A stretch of DNA of 64,000 nt, from contig OX336389.2 of NCBI GenBank assembly GCA_946902985.2, positions 144,201,099 to 144,265,098 of the forward strand. Reading direction: 5' to 3'. This document shows, one piece after another, positions 8,308 to 19,809 of the stretch. The number at the start of each line of letters is the position of its first letter. The stretch's first letter is position 1. The DNA is from Meconema thalassinum (Eukaryota > Arthropoda > Insecta > Orthoptera > Tettigoniidae). The position numbers were made by a program, and so were the translations under genes. Below the pieces are notes generated by a model. It made no database searches, was not told the DNA's origin, and saw only the letters and a list, made by a program, of their open reading frames with translations.

Positions 8308-8837
8308 CGTAATAAATTTATTTAAAAAAAATGTATAGTATCACTGTTATCATGACAAAAAATAAATAAAAAGACAAGAGTCCATGTTGTGTTTTTTCCA
8401 TTATTATTATTCACTCATAGTTTCATCATTATAATTAAAAATAAAATGAATAAAATGACATAGATGACAAACAATAAAAAAGGACAGCAGTGCATCGTTA
8501 TAAAAAATTACTAATTGTTGTAAATCTATTTTTTCAATCAAAAACAATAAAAAAGGACAAAAGTCCATCATTTTAACTAATAGTTTCATCATTATTATAA
8601 AAAATTATATACATGGTAATTGTACTAAACCTATAAACAAAAAATTCTACCATTAAACATAAGTTTTGAAAATTTATTTTTTATTATTATTTATCATTGT
8701 AAACGTTGAGCAACAATTAATGAACGTCAAACTGTTGAGCACCAAAAATAATTTTATTTTATTATAGTTATTGAAGTGTAGTGCATGAATAAACATAAAG
8801 TCACGGCTAGCGTACAATGATTATTCGTTTTCAATTT
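8308..8837. other. AT-rich intergenic stretch between convergent genes
   Basis: About 530 bases of very AT-rich sequence separate the plus-strand block from the minus-strand block. It contains repeated short phrases (caaaaacaataaaaaaggac, tagtttcatcattat) that look like degenerate tandem copies. Several AATAAA hexamers occur and could end the phospholipase transcript. No gene is visible. Confidence 0.5.
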
Positions 8838-9116
8838 TTACAAATCGAACCACGCAACGATTATTTTTTCACCCTCATAAATTAAATAGACAGGGTGAAT
8901 ACTGGAATTGACATCTTCCATGACATTATCAGGTAGGTTATTAAATCGTGTGGGAAGAAATGTCTCAAAGTCTTGACAAATGCAAAGAGCTCGTTCACCA
9001 AATTTGGTTTTCAGTTTTTGAATTTTATGTATGCGAAAAGGTTTTTGCGTAGGCAATTCACTCATTTTCTTGCGTGCAAAGCCACAATCTGGACCAATGG
9101 CGTTCAAGGCGTCCAT
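8838..9116 (-). CDS. Small Maverick-conserved protein of unknown function
   Basis: This 92-residue protein starts at the ATG 9116 (MDALNAIGPDCG) and contains FRIHKIQKLKTKFGERALCI, FETFLPTRFNNLP and the tail VYLIYEGEKIIVAW. The alternating beta pattern and the FLP-RF block recur in small Maverick proteins; an OB-like nucleic-acid-binding fold is possible but unproven. The gene is real rather than chance, because a recognisable decayed homologue sits at 33,835-34,095. It points the same way as the polymerase. Confidence 0.6.
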   Translation of the reverse strand: MDALNAIGPDCGFARKKMSELPTQKPFRIHKIQKLKTKFGERALCICQDFETFLPTRFNNLPDNVMEDVNSSIHPVYLIYEGEKIIVAWFDL

Positions 9117-9786
9117 GGTTGTCTATAACCAAAGAAAAGAGTGTTACTTTCTAACACTCTCGTTCTTATATTACATCAACAACAACAACAACAATAACTT
9201 TGTACATCAAAGTGTGTTGTTGTTTTTTTAAGCCTGAGTGTTTATGACCTAAAGTTGTAGATATATAGTATTGGATAAATTAACAAAAATATAATAATAA
9301 TGTTTGTATCATTTTCAGTCAAAACATACATTTGGAAATTATTTATTTGGAAATGTTTTATCAAAATTAAGTGTGAATCTTTTTTCAAAATCTCTTGGAG
9401 GTAAATGCATGTCTCTGTTGTGAATGGGAATCAGCCTATCATCCCCTTGTCGAATGACTTGTATTCGTTTGCCCTGTTGTTGTGCAAATTCACACTGCAT
9501 TCTGTTAAATAAATAGTATCAACAGATACTAAGAGCAAACATCTGAATGCTGTTGGTAACCTATAAAAGGCAAAGTTAACACGCTATGCATTTAATAACC
9601 TTGTTTACATCCAACAAACCAAGAAAGAAACTACAAATTTAAACCAGTGTGTATGTGTTCATCAACGTGAATAAACGATAAACTAAAACAAACAAACAAA
9701 CAAAATAGCCAAAAATATTCTAAACGTCAAGTATGCTCCTGAAAGCCGAATGTAAACAAAAAAGCCATAATCATGACATGATGTTG
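9117..9786. other. Non-coding stretch
   Basis: An AT-rich gap with a CAA/AAC-rich patch near 9178-9198 and an AAAC/AACA-rich patch near 9687-9702. I see no gene. It holds the likely upstream control region of the small minus-strand gene ending at 8838. Confidence 0.4.
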
Positions 9787-10309
9787 TTAGTTTCTAACAA
9801 ATCTCATTCTATGAGGCGAATATTGATTGATAGGTAAGCTAAGACAAAGGTGGCGAAATGCTTGTTGTCGATACGAAGTGATTCGTTCCTCAGCAGGAAA
9901 TTTATAAAAATGAAAACAAAACATTTGAGAGGTTATTGGAAAATAGGGGTTTTGTACATATTGTACACCAGAAATCTGCAAAATGATCCTCGTCAGCTAA
10001 TTTAACAATCACTTGATTCATGGTTAAACCGTACCATGCTTTATGAATCACTTGCGTGGATACATTATTTTCAAAACCAAAATTTAGCATACAGGATTTA
10101 CAAAAGTGATGCCCTGGGTCATGAAACAAATCATCATCATTATCATCACGATCAATGATGCTGTCATAAAACGTGGTATCAATGCGTACTTTTGTGTTTC
10201 TATATTCTGAAGGATAGGCCACACGTTGCGGATTATGAGACACCATCGTGGCATATTCATTGAACGTGGTGTGTTTTGTGACGATAAAACAATCTTCACC
10301 GTGGCTCAT
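9787..10309 (-). pseudogene. Zinc-binding protein of unknown function, probably frameshifted
   Basis: The frame starting at 10309 (MSHGEDCFIVTKHTTFNEY) has two paired-Cys knuckles, HHFCKSCMLNFG and DFWCTICTKPLF, about 55 residues apart, suggesting a treble-clef or RING-like zinc site. It stops at 9902. The neighbouring frame then stays open to 9787 and encodes an aromatic and basic segment (FYKFPAEERITSYRQQAFRH) that looks coding. A single-base shift near 9,950 would explain this. The function is unknown. It is transcribed in the same direction as the polymerase. Confidence 0.4.
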
Positions 10310-11048
10310 GATTGAATCTGAAAAGTAGTCGTTGCCGTTTACTAAGTGAATAAATAAAGAATACTATGTACTATATACACTGTCTGTCCCCTAAGTCAAT
10401 AGCAAAAAGAAAATAAAAAATAAGCAAAACACAAATAAATAACCATCTGTCTGTTGACTTCTTTAGCTGTAGGCGGCAAACATAACATGCAACAGGTGAA
10501 AAGAAACAATTTCTGTTCAGATATTGGACTGGTGTTGTTTTCAAATATATCACCAATCATAACTCTAGCCATAAAGTGAGAGTTTGTCCACAGTAAAAGC
10601 AGCAGATTATTATTCTTTTGTTCTTGCATGCGGCCTACTAAGCCACAACCTAGTGTGGCCTATTAAGCTGTGCCTACTGAGAAAGTGCACACTTTGCTGA
10701 AACATGAGGCCTACTAAGCGACAACAATAGTGAGGGTGGCTACTTGTTTTTTTTCCTAACCTAACCTAAAGAAGCCAACATGTTTTTAATCTAGCCTGTG
10801 CACAGTGAACCATGCAAACGTTGATGCATGGCTCTCTTCATGCGTTGACAGGCAATAGCACAAGACATACAGTTTATGTTCAACTATTTACAGGCATTCA
10901 CACATCCATGCACACAGGTTAAAAAACAAAAATTATATGATACACTACAATTTTTTATTTTTATTCCGAGGCTCAAGATGGCATCTCCCATTTCATAGCA
11001 ACCAAACCAAACACTTGCCGTGTTGTACAACAACAATAGCAACAACCA
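10310..11048. other. Non-coding stretch between minus-strand genes
   Basis: About 740 bases without a convincing gene. A short phrase around 'gcctactaagc' recurs at 10,630-10,720. Short open frames here have no recognisable content. Confidence 0.4.
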
Positions 11049-11535
11049 TTACTGGTTGTAACCAAATGGGACGCTTGTCATCATATCCTGACACCACTGT
11101 CTCTTGTCGTCCAACAAAGCGAGTGTTTGTTTTCGCTGCTTCATTAAAAATAAATCATGATTTTTCGAGAGAATCCTAAACTGACTACGTGCCATGGCTG
11201 TGTGGGTCTGAAGGACATGTAAATAATCATCCACACAGAGTCGTTTAACCACATGCTGGCTAATCCCTTTGGCTCGCATAGATTCGCATCGATCCACCTG
11301 TCGAAAACTATACATTTTCGGAGCGAAACCTACAAACTCAGTCATCATGGTGTCTGAACACTCATCTTTCATTAAACCAATTTCTTTTTTGTTCAGACGG
11401 GGGATATCGAACACGTTCTTTTCACTAAACGAGGACGTGTCAAACCATTTTGGATTTTGTTTCATAACGACATACGGATCACAGTCACGGATATGGTAAG
11501 TAAAACTATCCGGGTCTGTATATAACAAGGAAATG

Positions 11536-11539
11536 GTAC
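11536..11539. repeat. GTAC target-site duplication, left copy
   Basis: GTAC immediately precedes the TG end of the inserted element and is matched by GTAC at 15435-15438. The pair lies within the polymerase coding sequence. Confidence 0.75.
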
Positions 11540-14500
11540 TGCCCCCGTAAATTGAATTATATTGAGACCACGATGGCTGTATTGGCAAATATGAATAAAG
11601 TTATGGATGTCATAGTTGTGACGTGTATATTCATGACGTAGGCACGGATGACGTAGACTTCATGCAAGTAGGCTGATTGAGCTGAGATTCTTGGTGACGT
11701 CATGAGTTTGTTCGAGAAAGATCTTAGATTTACGACGCAGTCGCAGGAAACAAGGTATTGTGCTAAGGAAGAAGTTACGCTATTGGAGGAGAGACTCGAA
11801 CCAATGAACGATAGTTTGGAAGGTAGACGGAGATTACTGAAACTACGATATTTGATTACCTTTGGCATGCAGATTTGTGGAAATCTATTTTCAGTTATGG
11901 CATTGATTTGGAATTTTGATGAAATTAATTTTGAGTTTTTGAAATTTGAGAATCCGTCAAGTATAGCCAAAGTTGGAACTTCTAGCAGATGACGGAGCAA
12001 CAGGCTATGGAAGGGATGGATACGCCCCTTAAGAAGTTGATAAAAGGTTGTGCACAGAAGAGAGGAGCTCTCATATCTCTCATACCGCAGATACCGCATA
12101 TATATTTCAGATGTTATATAGTCATTTTCGAGTGAATAAGTGAAGCAAGTCATCTTTAGCGTGTGGTTAAAGCCCGGCGCATCGAACGAACACGGAGCAG
12201 TTCCATTTTACGCTGTTCGAAACTAGGCGAAGTTGAAACGCTCACATTAACGTTTCTACGAGATAAGATATAAAGAGTTAACTTCTGCCTTTATTATAAT
12301 TCAATTGGGCAGTACAACATTGAGGTGTGTAGAAGATTTGAACAATTTCACAGTTATAATTTGAAAGATATTGGCATTTTAAGGCTGCAGACAAAAGTGA
12401 TTTTCTCGCCACCTGAGAGACACTTTTAAATTTTCACAGTATACACTACGGCTGACACGTATATCGCAACCGTGATATTGGAGCATACGTTTGGTAATAC
12501 AACGATACATTCTATTATGGAACATTATAGTCTGGCAGTGCTTTCAATGATTATAACAGAAGTTGAGATGGAAGGCTAAGGCTTTAATGCAATTGGGACA
12601 TATATCGATGGAGTGAAGTAACAGCATGGAACTTCGTTAATCATCATTCTACAAGAGCGAGCATGTAGTGAACATCCAACTACACTCATGCATCGTGAAT
12701 CCATCGCTGAATTATATCAAATGACAGTGGAAATATTTTCATACTCCACGATTATGAATATTTCTGCGGAAATAAATGCAATAAACTTCATGGCGATTTG
12801 CGGCCAGAACTTCAGGGAACTTTCAAGAGAGGCCAGGGAGGACCCGGCTCACAAAGAAGAATTTTGCCAGAAGGATGTCTTTCGTATACATGGAGCAGTG
12901 CAATTTCCGGAGGAGGAAGCAGTTCGATTCTCCGAGGGCGCTGATTCCAGGATCGAGGTCGGAGCACATCTTCACGCTGGTGAAATGGAACCAACAGCAG
13001 TTTTCATTGAAAACTTTCCTCTAGAACTTCAATCAACAGATAAGGTAGTCGTGAACGTTTCTTGTATTATTTGAGTCATGTAGCGATATCTGAGCAACCA
13101 TTTTTCCAATATTTTCTGTCCCATTTATTTGTGCCCCATTTTCTTGCTTAACATTTCTGTACTCAGTACACTTCGATGATTTATGCCTTTTTCTACGATA
13201 TTTTGAGACATTATTATGTCAGTGGCATAGTTAAATAATTTTGGATCAGTTGAGACTGATAATTAGATTCTTTCAGTAATTTGCATATTTTTGTAGCCAC
13301 GATTTGACTGTAAAGTTAACGATTTGCTATGGCAGATTTGAATTCAGACAGCGTGTCATTTTATTAAAGTAATTCTATTCAGTTAATTACTTTGACCAAT
13401 TTTCTGTCATCCTCAAGAAAGAAGAATGATTAAATGACTTTAGAGCGTTAAAATCTATTACGTTATCGACGATCTTTGAAATACTAGTCGTCTTATGAAC
13501 ATGATTGCAACATAGACACTTATCATTGCATTATAGACAATTTTATGAAATATGAACTTTGAATACGATTTATTGAATACATTATAGTAATGAACATTTG
13601 ATAGGAGTTTTTCTCAACTCTAGATTGGAACAATAATGTTTGCATTCCACAATCTAATTGTATTCTATTCGACTATTCATGCAGTTTAGATGAACTTTGA
13701 TTGAAGATAGTATTTTTATACTGCGTTACTTTGAAGATATTAATCTCAATTTTGATAGACCAGGGAGGAGTGTCTAATCGTATTTGCTATTAAATTTATT
13801 TGTGATTGGCAAATTTTTACTTCATATCGATTCATGAATGAAACCCACGAAGGTTAAATAATAACAGTCATTAATACAATTGATGAATATAAGAATTTTT
13901 AAAGAGGAACAATGGATGTATAATCGTTAGTTCAGTGGATGTGTAAAAGTCGCTGATGAATAATGCCCTTGAAGAATGAAGGAGGGTCCCACAGTAATTA
14001 ATGAAGTTGATGAATTTATAAGTGGAGGTTTTTGTATGTAATTGGGGAGATTTTGATGCCATATATATTGAGATATATGATGAATTCTGGGCCTATTTTT
14101 GTGCAATTTTGTGCGTTTTGAGCGAAGTATTTTTCCGCTGAATGTATTGTCCTGGTTCTTTGAAAGTTATTCATGTGAAAATACTGTTAAAGTTAACAAG
14201 AGTGTTAAATAATTTGCGATAAAGATTTTGAATGGAGGTTACCGTCACAAATAATTATAATAATTATTAAACCTTATTAAACCTGAATTTGACAGTTAAA
14301 TATAACTAACCTTCATTGGTCGATTATATCACCACGATTTGAGTAATTATCAACCGGATAAACGTGTGGTTTAATGTATTTCTTGTATAAATAATATAAA
14401 CAATATAGATATTGTAAATAATTTTGTAAATATCTTTGATAACAATTTGAAATGAAAGGGATTAATAGAGGCGTGTATAAAATTTTCAATTGTCGTTTGA

Positions 14501-15434
14501 CATTATTATAAACAATTTATAATTGTTATAAATAATTAATGAACTTTTGTTATTAACATTAACAGTTTTGTTTTTATACTCTAAACAACGATAATTAAGC
14601 ATGTGGATTAAACAATTAAACATGATTTGGGATTATTGGAGTATTCCACTGGTGTTTGAATGGAGCATTTAAAACATTTGCGTGATAATATTTCAGTTGA
14701 GATGTGGACATTTAACGTGTTTTGAAAGGGAGAGCTAAGCTCTGATGTAACTCGCATATGCTAGGGTTGAACGGACGGGTGAGTCCACTTTGACGATGCA
14801 GGTGCATTGCAGCTGGCCCGGACAACTGTATGATAGAGGCCAAGGACGTCTCCATAATAGCCTTGTGGCTATAAATAAAATGTGAAGTATATAAACACGC
14901 AAAACAATTGATATGTGTCTCGTCCCAAATCCCGTTTCCATTCCAAGTGCATTATTATAATTACGTTATTTTGAGCTTGAGAAAGCTGAAACATTGTATG
15001 TAGAGTATACCAGTCCTACAGGAGGACATGGTTATGTGGTTGATGGCTTCTGATTGCCACGTGGATTTTGTTGTTTTATTTTTGTTAAATTCATTCTTTA
15101 TGTGAAATAAATTATTGTGCAGTTTAAAGTTTCTCGTCTTCGTTTTGGTTCATTTTAAATATCATGGTGGAGGTTATTGTGAGGGCATACTTTAAGTGAT
15201 CCAGTTGACAACCCATCCCCGAGATAAATTTAAAAAGGTAAGTAAAAGGTAAGTATGTACCCCCGTATATTTTTGTGTGTTCCACAATAATTTCTTGTTA
15301 ACTATTGTGCTCTAATCACGATAGTATCTGTCAGTGCCATTTTCATTGATGTAGCTGTGCCGGTGCGTTTGATTATTGGCAATCCGATTGAGGGGGCGGA
15401 TATCTGACAGCCTACTATCCGGATAACGGGGACA
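11540..15434. mobile_element. 3.9-kb TG...CA element inserted in polymerase B
   Basis: The insert begins TGCCCCCGTAA and ends with the imperfect inverted counterpart TAACGGGGACA, and is flanked by GTAC on both sides. TG...CA termini with a 4-bp duplication fit Ginger-type DNA transposons, whose transposase is integrase-like, or an LTR-derived remnant. No transposase or reverse transcriptase is visible. The longest plausible coding patches are a 96-residue frame at 11,702-11,992 and a 128-residue GC-richer frame at 12,688-13,074 (AREDPAHKEEFCQKDVF); neither is recognised. Bases 13,100-14,700 are very AT-rich and non-coding. I call it non-autonomous. Confidence 0.65.
12688..13074 (+). CDS. Unrecognised 128-residue ORF inside the inserted element
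   Basis: The second half (about residues 45-115) is charged and GC-richer than its surroundings, with QKDVFRIHGAVQFPEEEAVR and IEVGAHLHAGEMEPTAVF. The first half looks less coding. It may be an exon fragment captured by the transposon, or chance. No family is recognised. Confidence 0.2.
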   Translation: MHRESIAELYQMTVEIFSYSTIMNISAEINAINFMAICGQNFRELSREAREDPAHKEEFCQKDVFRIHGAVQFPEEEAVRFSEGADSRIEVGAHLHAGEMEPTAVFIENFPLELQSTDKVVVNVSCII

Positions 15435-15438
15435 GTAC
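15435..15438. repeat. GTAC target-site duplication, right copy
   Basis: This GTAC directly follows the CA end of the inserted element and matches 11536-11539. The polymerase coding sequence continues on its far side. Confidence 0.75.
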
Positions 15439-18370
15439 CAAATCGCTGTATTGCAAAACCATAATGGAATTTATAAATGTGCAATTTTGAAAAATCTAAA
15501 ATGACTTGGCCTAAATAGATAGGCTTATTCATGACCACTTTAGTTTTGGCAAGTTCAATAGTCAGTAGATCATGATCAATAATGTTTAAAGATTTGAAAT
15601 TTGGTTTTGCAATATATTTTTGAGCTCCCCATTGTCCATGCCATGTGTTGACCAATTTAATGTCCCTATACTGTCGTACATTTTCCAAACTCTTGCCATA
15701 GATACAATTATTCATCAGTTTAAAAAAGTTTATTTGAAATGGTTGAGTGGCACTTTGTCTGTGACTGGTATTTAAATCCATGTATGGTTTGAACCACGGT
15801 TTCTGACAAAAAGAAATACCTCTATGGATTTATTTCAGGGTTAAGCCCTGGGCTAAACATTCTACCAGCATGTCAATATGCAACACATAGTGATTTTTAT
15901 CATACAAGGTACCCATCAATTTCTTATGATTGCCCTTACTCTCGGGCGGCACCATTTTCTCTATGCAAAAGGGGAAATCACCATGTCGCTGTCTGAGATG
16001 AGGGGGATAAGCTAAGTCAACGTCAAGAACATACCGTACGTCCTGTTGCTTGCTGGCGCTATGCACATTAAAATCTTTAATTTCATTCTCAGACAGCCAG
16101 ACAAAGTTTCTGTACGGCAGTGGTCGACTGATAGCGTGACCGTATAAATTGTTTACATCGAAATACATTAGGTAGGATTCTGGTTCTTCGGGACAATAAT
16201 CAGGCATGTAATGATTATTTGCCTTGGCATGTCGCCGATTGAGCGATACGAATCCCCCACGAATCCCTTTTTCCATCATCAGTACCATATCGGGATCCGT
16301 CAGTAAATCAAGCTTAATGTGGGTAAATTTGAGGGCGGCGTCCCAAATTAACCCTGGACTGGTATAGTAGTGGGCGGGGTCAAGGCCATAAATCGTGTGA
16401 CATAGCTGACGAAACGTTTCAAAAACGTCGGTCACCAACAACACGTCTAATTTTAAGTAGTGCATAGCATACTGGCCCATGGTTTCTATGCCAAACACTC
16501 GACAAACACTGTGTGCGTGGGCATAGTCTTCTTCACTAATGGTGCTTTGAGTTAACTGTGAAAATAATTTTTCTCTTGGCGGCAAAGACGTTTCTTCAAG
16601 CACCTCGTAACTTTCCAAATAATCATAAGGAAAATGGCCTTTACGAACACACAATTTAAATTGATTTATATCCGTAAAGTGGGAATGGGTAGGTTTCAAC
16701 TCATCTTCGCTTAAGCCTTTCACAAGACTATCCAGCGAACTAGACATAAACTTGAATGAGTCGAGAAAGCGAATGCTCATGCTTCCTTTTCTCCATGAAA
16801 GTGAGGTAAAGCTCTCATGGTTCTTAACCAAAATGCTGAATTTGCTCTTATCTACATGAGCAAATTGTTTTACAATGAAGTGAAGGTCATACCTGGAGAA
16901 ATTGTGTAAGAAGACAGGGAGGAAGCGAGGTGTAGAGTACTTCAAATTGCATTCGTTATGGGCAGCACCTCTAAAATGCCCTGTCCTGTGGCAGTGGTCT
17001 CTTACTTTTTTTTCTCCGCCTAAGATTGGCTTTTCACATATGTGGCAGGTGGTGGCTTGATCATATTCTCTTTTCTGTACATCATTCATCTGAATTGGTA
17101 CAGGGTTGTTCAAAATAGTTTCTACTTTGCCTGCTAAAGCCGCCATTTGATCAACAAACCACCGCGCACAATCCTGACCTTTGTGATTTACATACTCACA
17201 TTGTGAATTATCATAGTGACAGACAACAAAATAGGCTACAGCAAAAGGCTCATGTTTCTGCACTGGATAGGTTGAGCTTGTATGGGGGCTTGGTTCACAT
17301 CCCTGAATGGGAACAGTAAGGGCCTCAAAATCAGCGTAAACAGTAAATGGTACCATGTCTTGTTTATTAGTGGTCTTAAATTTTAAGACTGCATCATTCC
17401 CTTCGGGCAAGACTAGCTTTACTGCCGTCTGCCCTTCACAGTCTTCCGTATGTCGTTTCAAAAGTTCATCAGTTGTAAAATATTGAAGGCAGCGCTCGCA
17501 AATATGTTTCTTACCATCATGGTTAGACACTTGGCTGCTTACTAGTTTTCCTAAATTCTTTATCCAACAATAATGGCTTTTATCCCCGTCAGACAGGAAA
17601 AGCAGGTGAATGTGATGTTGCTTTACCTGTTTGGTGGCATACAAGGGGCCCACAATATTGGATCCGTCGATGCCATACACCATAAAGGAGAAATTTGGAT
17701 TATCTTTCTCAAATAAATGAATTTTATCTAGAGGCATGGGAAATGGAACACGCTCGAGATTGAGAGTTTGTTTCATGTGGTTAAACAATTCTTTGTACTG
17801 CCCTGGTTTATGACCATTTCTGTCTTTACAGGGTTGCAGACAGCTAACTATACTCCACAAAAAGCAGTAATCGTCTTTATTGCGTATGTTGATCACTGCC
17901 TTTCTGGAAGCGATAAAGCTCGGTGTGGCAATATAGCTACTTCCTGCATTCAATGGACTGTATTTACAAATATTGATTTGCAAATAGGCAATGCTATTAA
18001 GGGCCAAGCCACTGGGACCCTGATGCAACTTATCAAATTTAGTGATAAGCGCTTGAATAGCTTTCTCCTGATACCACGTTTCCAAATTATCAGCTATCAG
18101 TACTTTCTCCATTTTTGTACAAAGGTTGAAGGTGTGTTTCTCTTCAACATTATTTTTTATCAACGTAAATGCACATAGTAGTTCGAAATTTATTTTTAAA
18201 GCTTGATGCAATCTTAAGCCTTGTTCACATTCACTCAAAAAAATGGGAAAACATAATTCCACAAAATCTTTAGGCAACAGACAGTGATTCGCATTGTAAA
18301 TTCGGCCGGAGCAAACTCGCGTTTTGAAACATTTGGCCAAAGGCTGCCACACTAACACTTCGCTCTCTGA

Positions 18371-19220
18371 TATAGACATGATTATAAAATGGACTAATAA
18401 ACGTGCAAACCTTACCTTAGAATAGGTTAATCCAAAACCATCAATTCCACACGGCCACACTTATCGCTTTCACTGACTGGCACACAATCACACTCACAGG
18501 CACACAATGGTCGTAGCAATTTAATGATGATTCTTTACAATTGGCCCCAGCAGGAAATGATCCCCAACAAAGGTTTCCGTTGATTTGTTTCCAACGATTT
18601 ATCTGAAAAACAAACCAATACAATCCGTTATTAGTCATGGTTATATACATTAAACATGTGCATTCATTCATTCATTCATTCATTCATTCATCCATTCATT
18701 CATTCATTCATTCATAAGAGTTGCTATAAACAAAAGGTTTCAAGTGTGCGCACATAGATAAGACACTCACTCGAAAATAACAAGGTCATTTACAAAGAAA
18801 AGAATTAATCTACTGTATATTCATAGCTCACCTTTTTTAAAATATCGAATGCGTCAAGGTAGTTAAAACCTGTTCACTCCATACACGTCTTCATTCTGAA
18901 ACAATAATAAATACACGCCATAAGTTTATAAATTTTCGTGAAATAAATGGCATACATTTAACAACAACAACAAAAAAATGGAACAACATGTACTCACCAT
19001 ATAATGAATTATAATGCTTTCAGCAAATGTGCCCTTTGCCACCACTGTCACTGCCACTGTCACTGTCTCTCTGTCTGCTTTCCCAGACTTAATGACATTT
19101 TTAAAATCTGCAACAAACGAAATCCCCAAAAAATACCATCAGTCACTAACTTAATTATCACGCATACACAAAATAACAATAAAACCAATCATGTCATAAT
19201 TAACAATAATGAACCTACCT
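18371..19220 (-). other. Candidate spliced leader exons upstream of polymerase B
   Basis: On the minus strand several splice-like signals appear in order. There is an acceptor (tttgttgcag) near 19,110 with a donor (ggtgagtac) near 18,997, an acceptor (tgtttcag) near 18,899 with a donor (ggtgagc) near 18,831, and an acceptor (gtttttcag) near 18,602 with a donor (aaggtaagg) near 18,418. The enclosed pieces are exon-sized, but joining frames could not be confirmed. They may be untranslated leaders of the polymerase or chance. Confidence 0.2.
18661..18716. repeat. (CATT)n microsatellite
   Basis: About 14 tandem CATT units with one variant unit (CATC). Confidence 0.9.
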
Positions 19221-19809
19221 TAGTACAAGTATGGCCGCGGTTCACGTAATATTTTACGAAGAGCTTAAGGCACTTGCATCCGTTGCCTTCAAAGATGAAC
19301 ACGAGAATAATGAGTCTCTCTTACCCTCAGAACATATATGTCTCCTCAACAAGATGCAAAGTTAACACTTTACTTTTTTTTTCTTCCTACGCGTAGGATG
19401 TCGTGGAGCGCACAAGTCAGACTGATTCTCACAAGATTTGCAATCTCTGCATGAGTGTGCGTGGGAATGCAAAGATCAGCTTTTCGACAGAGCTGTATGC
19501 CCTTCATTGCAATATCGAATTTCACGTCTGGGTCAGATAACAGCCACCTGCATGCGAACAACAGGCTGTTATCTCTCTCTGCCTGCGAAGCACGTACGAT
19601 GATAAGACCAGTGTCTGTCTGGCTCGCCGCGGGTCAGCCTCAATGTTTTCAATTCTCATTTCTTCAAGCAAGTTCTCTCTCTGCGTGTGAGCCCTGACCA
19701 GCCATGACAAATAATAATAATAATGCATTAGTGTTTTACCAACATCATAGCGCATAACATAACGTGACTTCAAATCTGGTTTCTTACTTTTTCCCCAGTT
19801 TTCCTCAAC
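19221..19809. other. Non-coding stretch
   Basis: No gene is supported. Short phrases such as 'ctctctctgc' recur, and an ATA/TAA-rich patch lies near 19,708-19,722. Confidence 0.35.

Larger units (their letters stand above)
11049..18379 (-). pseudogene. Protein-primed DNA polymerase B, split by a transposon and a stop codon
   Basis: The ATG at 18379 (MSISESEVLVW) opens a Maverick-type polymerase B. The exonuclease domain has ExoI VYADFEAL and ExoII HNFSRYDLHFIV. A cysteine-rich insert (CHICEKPILGGEKKVRDHCH) lies between them. The polymerase domain has motif A YFDVNNLYGHA and motif B KLMNNCIYGKS. The C-terminal piece (11535 to 11049) carries motif C YTDPDS and ends PFGYNQ. Two lesions are visible: an in-frame TAA at 15832-15830, after GLTLK, where the coding pattern resumes in the same frame; and a 3,895-bp insertion at 11540-15434 between motifs B and C. 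Removing the insertion and one GTAC copy leaves the frame in register. Such enzymes copy linear genomes using a terminal protein as primer. The third residue of the motif C core is Pro instead of the usual Thr. Confidence 0.9.

Noticed and set aside
11557..12153. Minus-strand open frame of 198 codons
   Set aside because: It lies wholly inside the inserted element, has no recognisable motif and a biased Ser/Leu composition, and overlaps an equally unconvincing plus-strand frame.
11540..15434. Solo LTR of 3.9 kb
   Set aside because: TG...CA ends and a 4-bp duplication would fit, but an LTR this long is exceptional and no primer-binding site or internal sequence is convincing. I keep Ginger-like or undetermined.
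18460..18460. Polymerase start upstream of 18379
   Set aside because: The upstream extension starts at a GTG directly after a stop codon; the ATG at 18379 is the first plausible start in frame.
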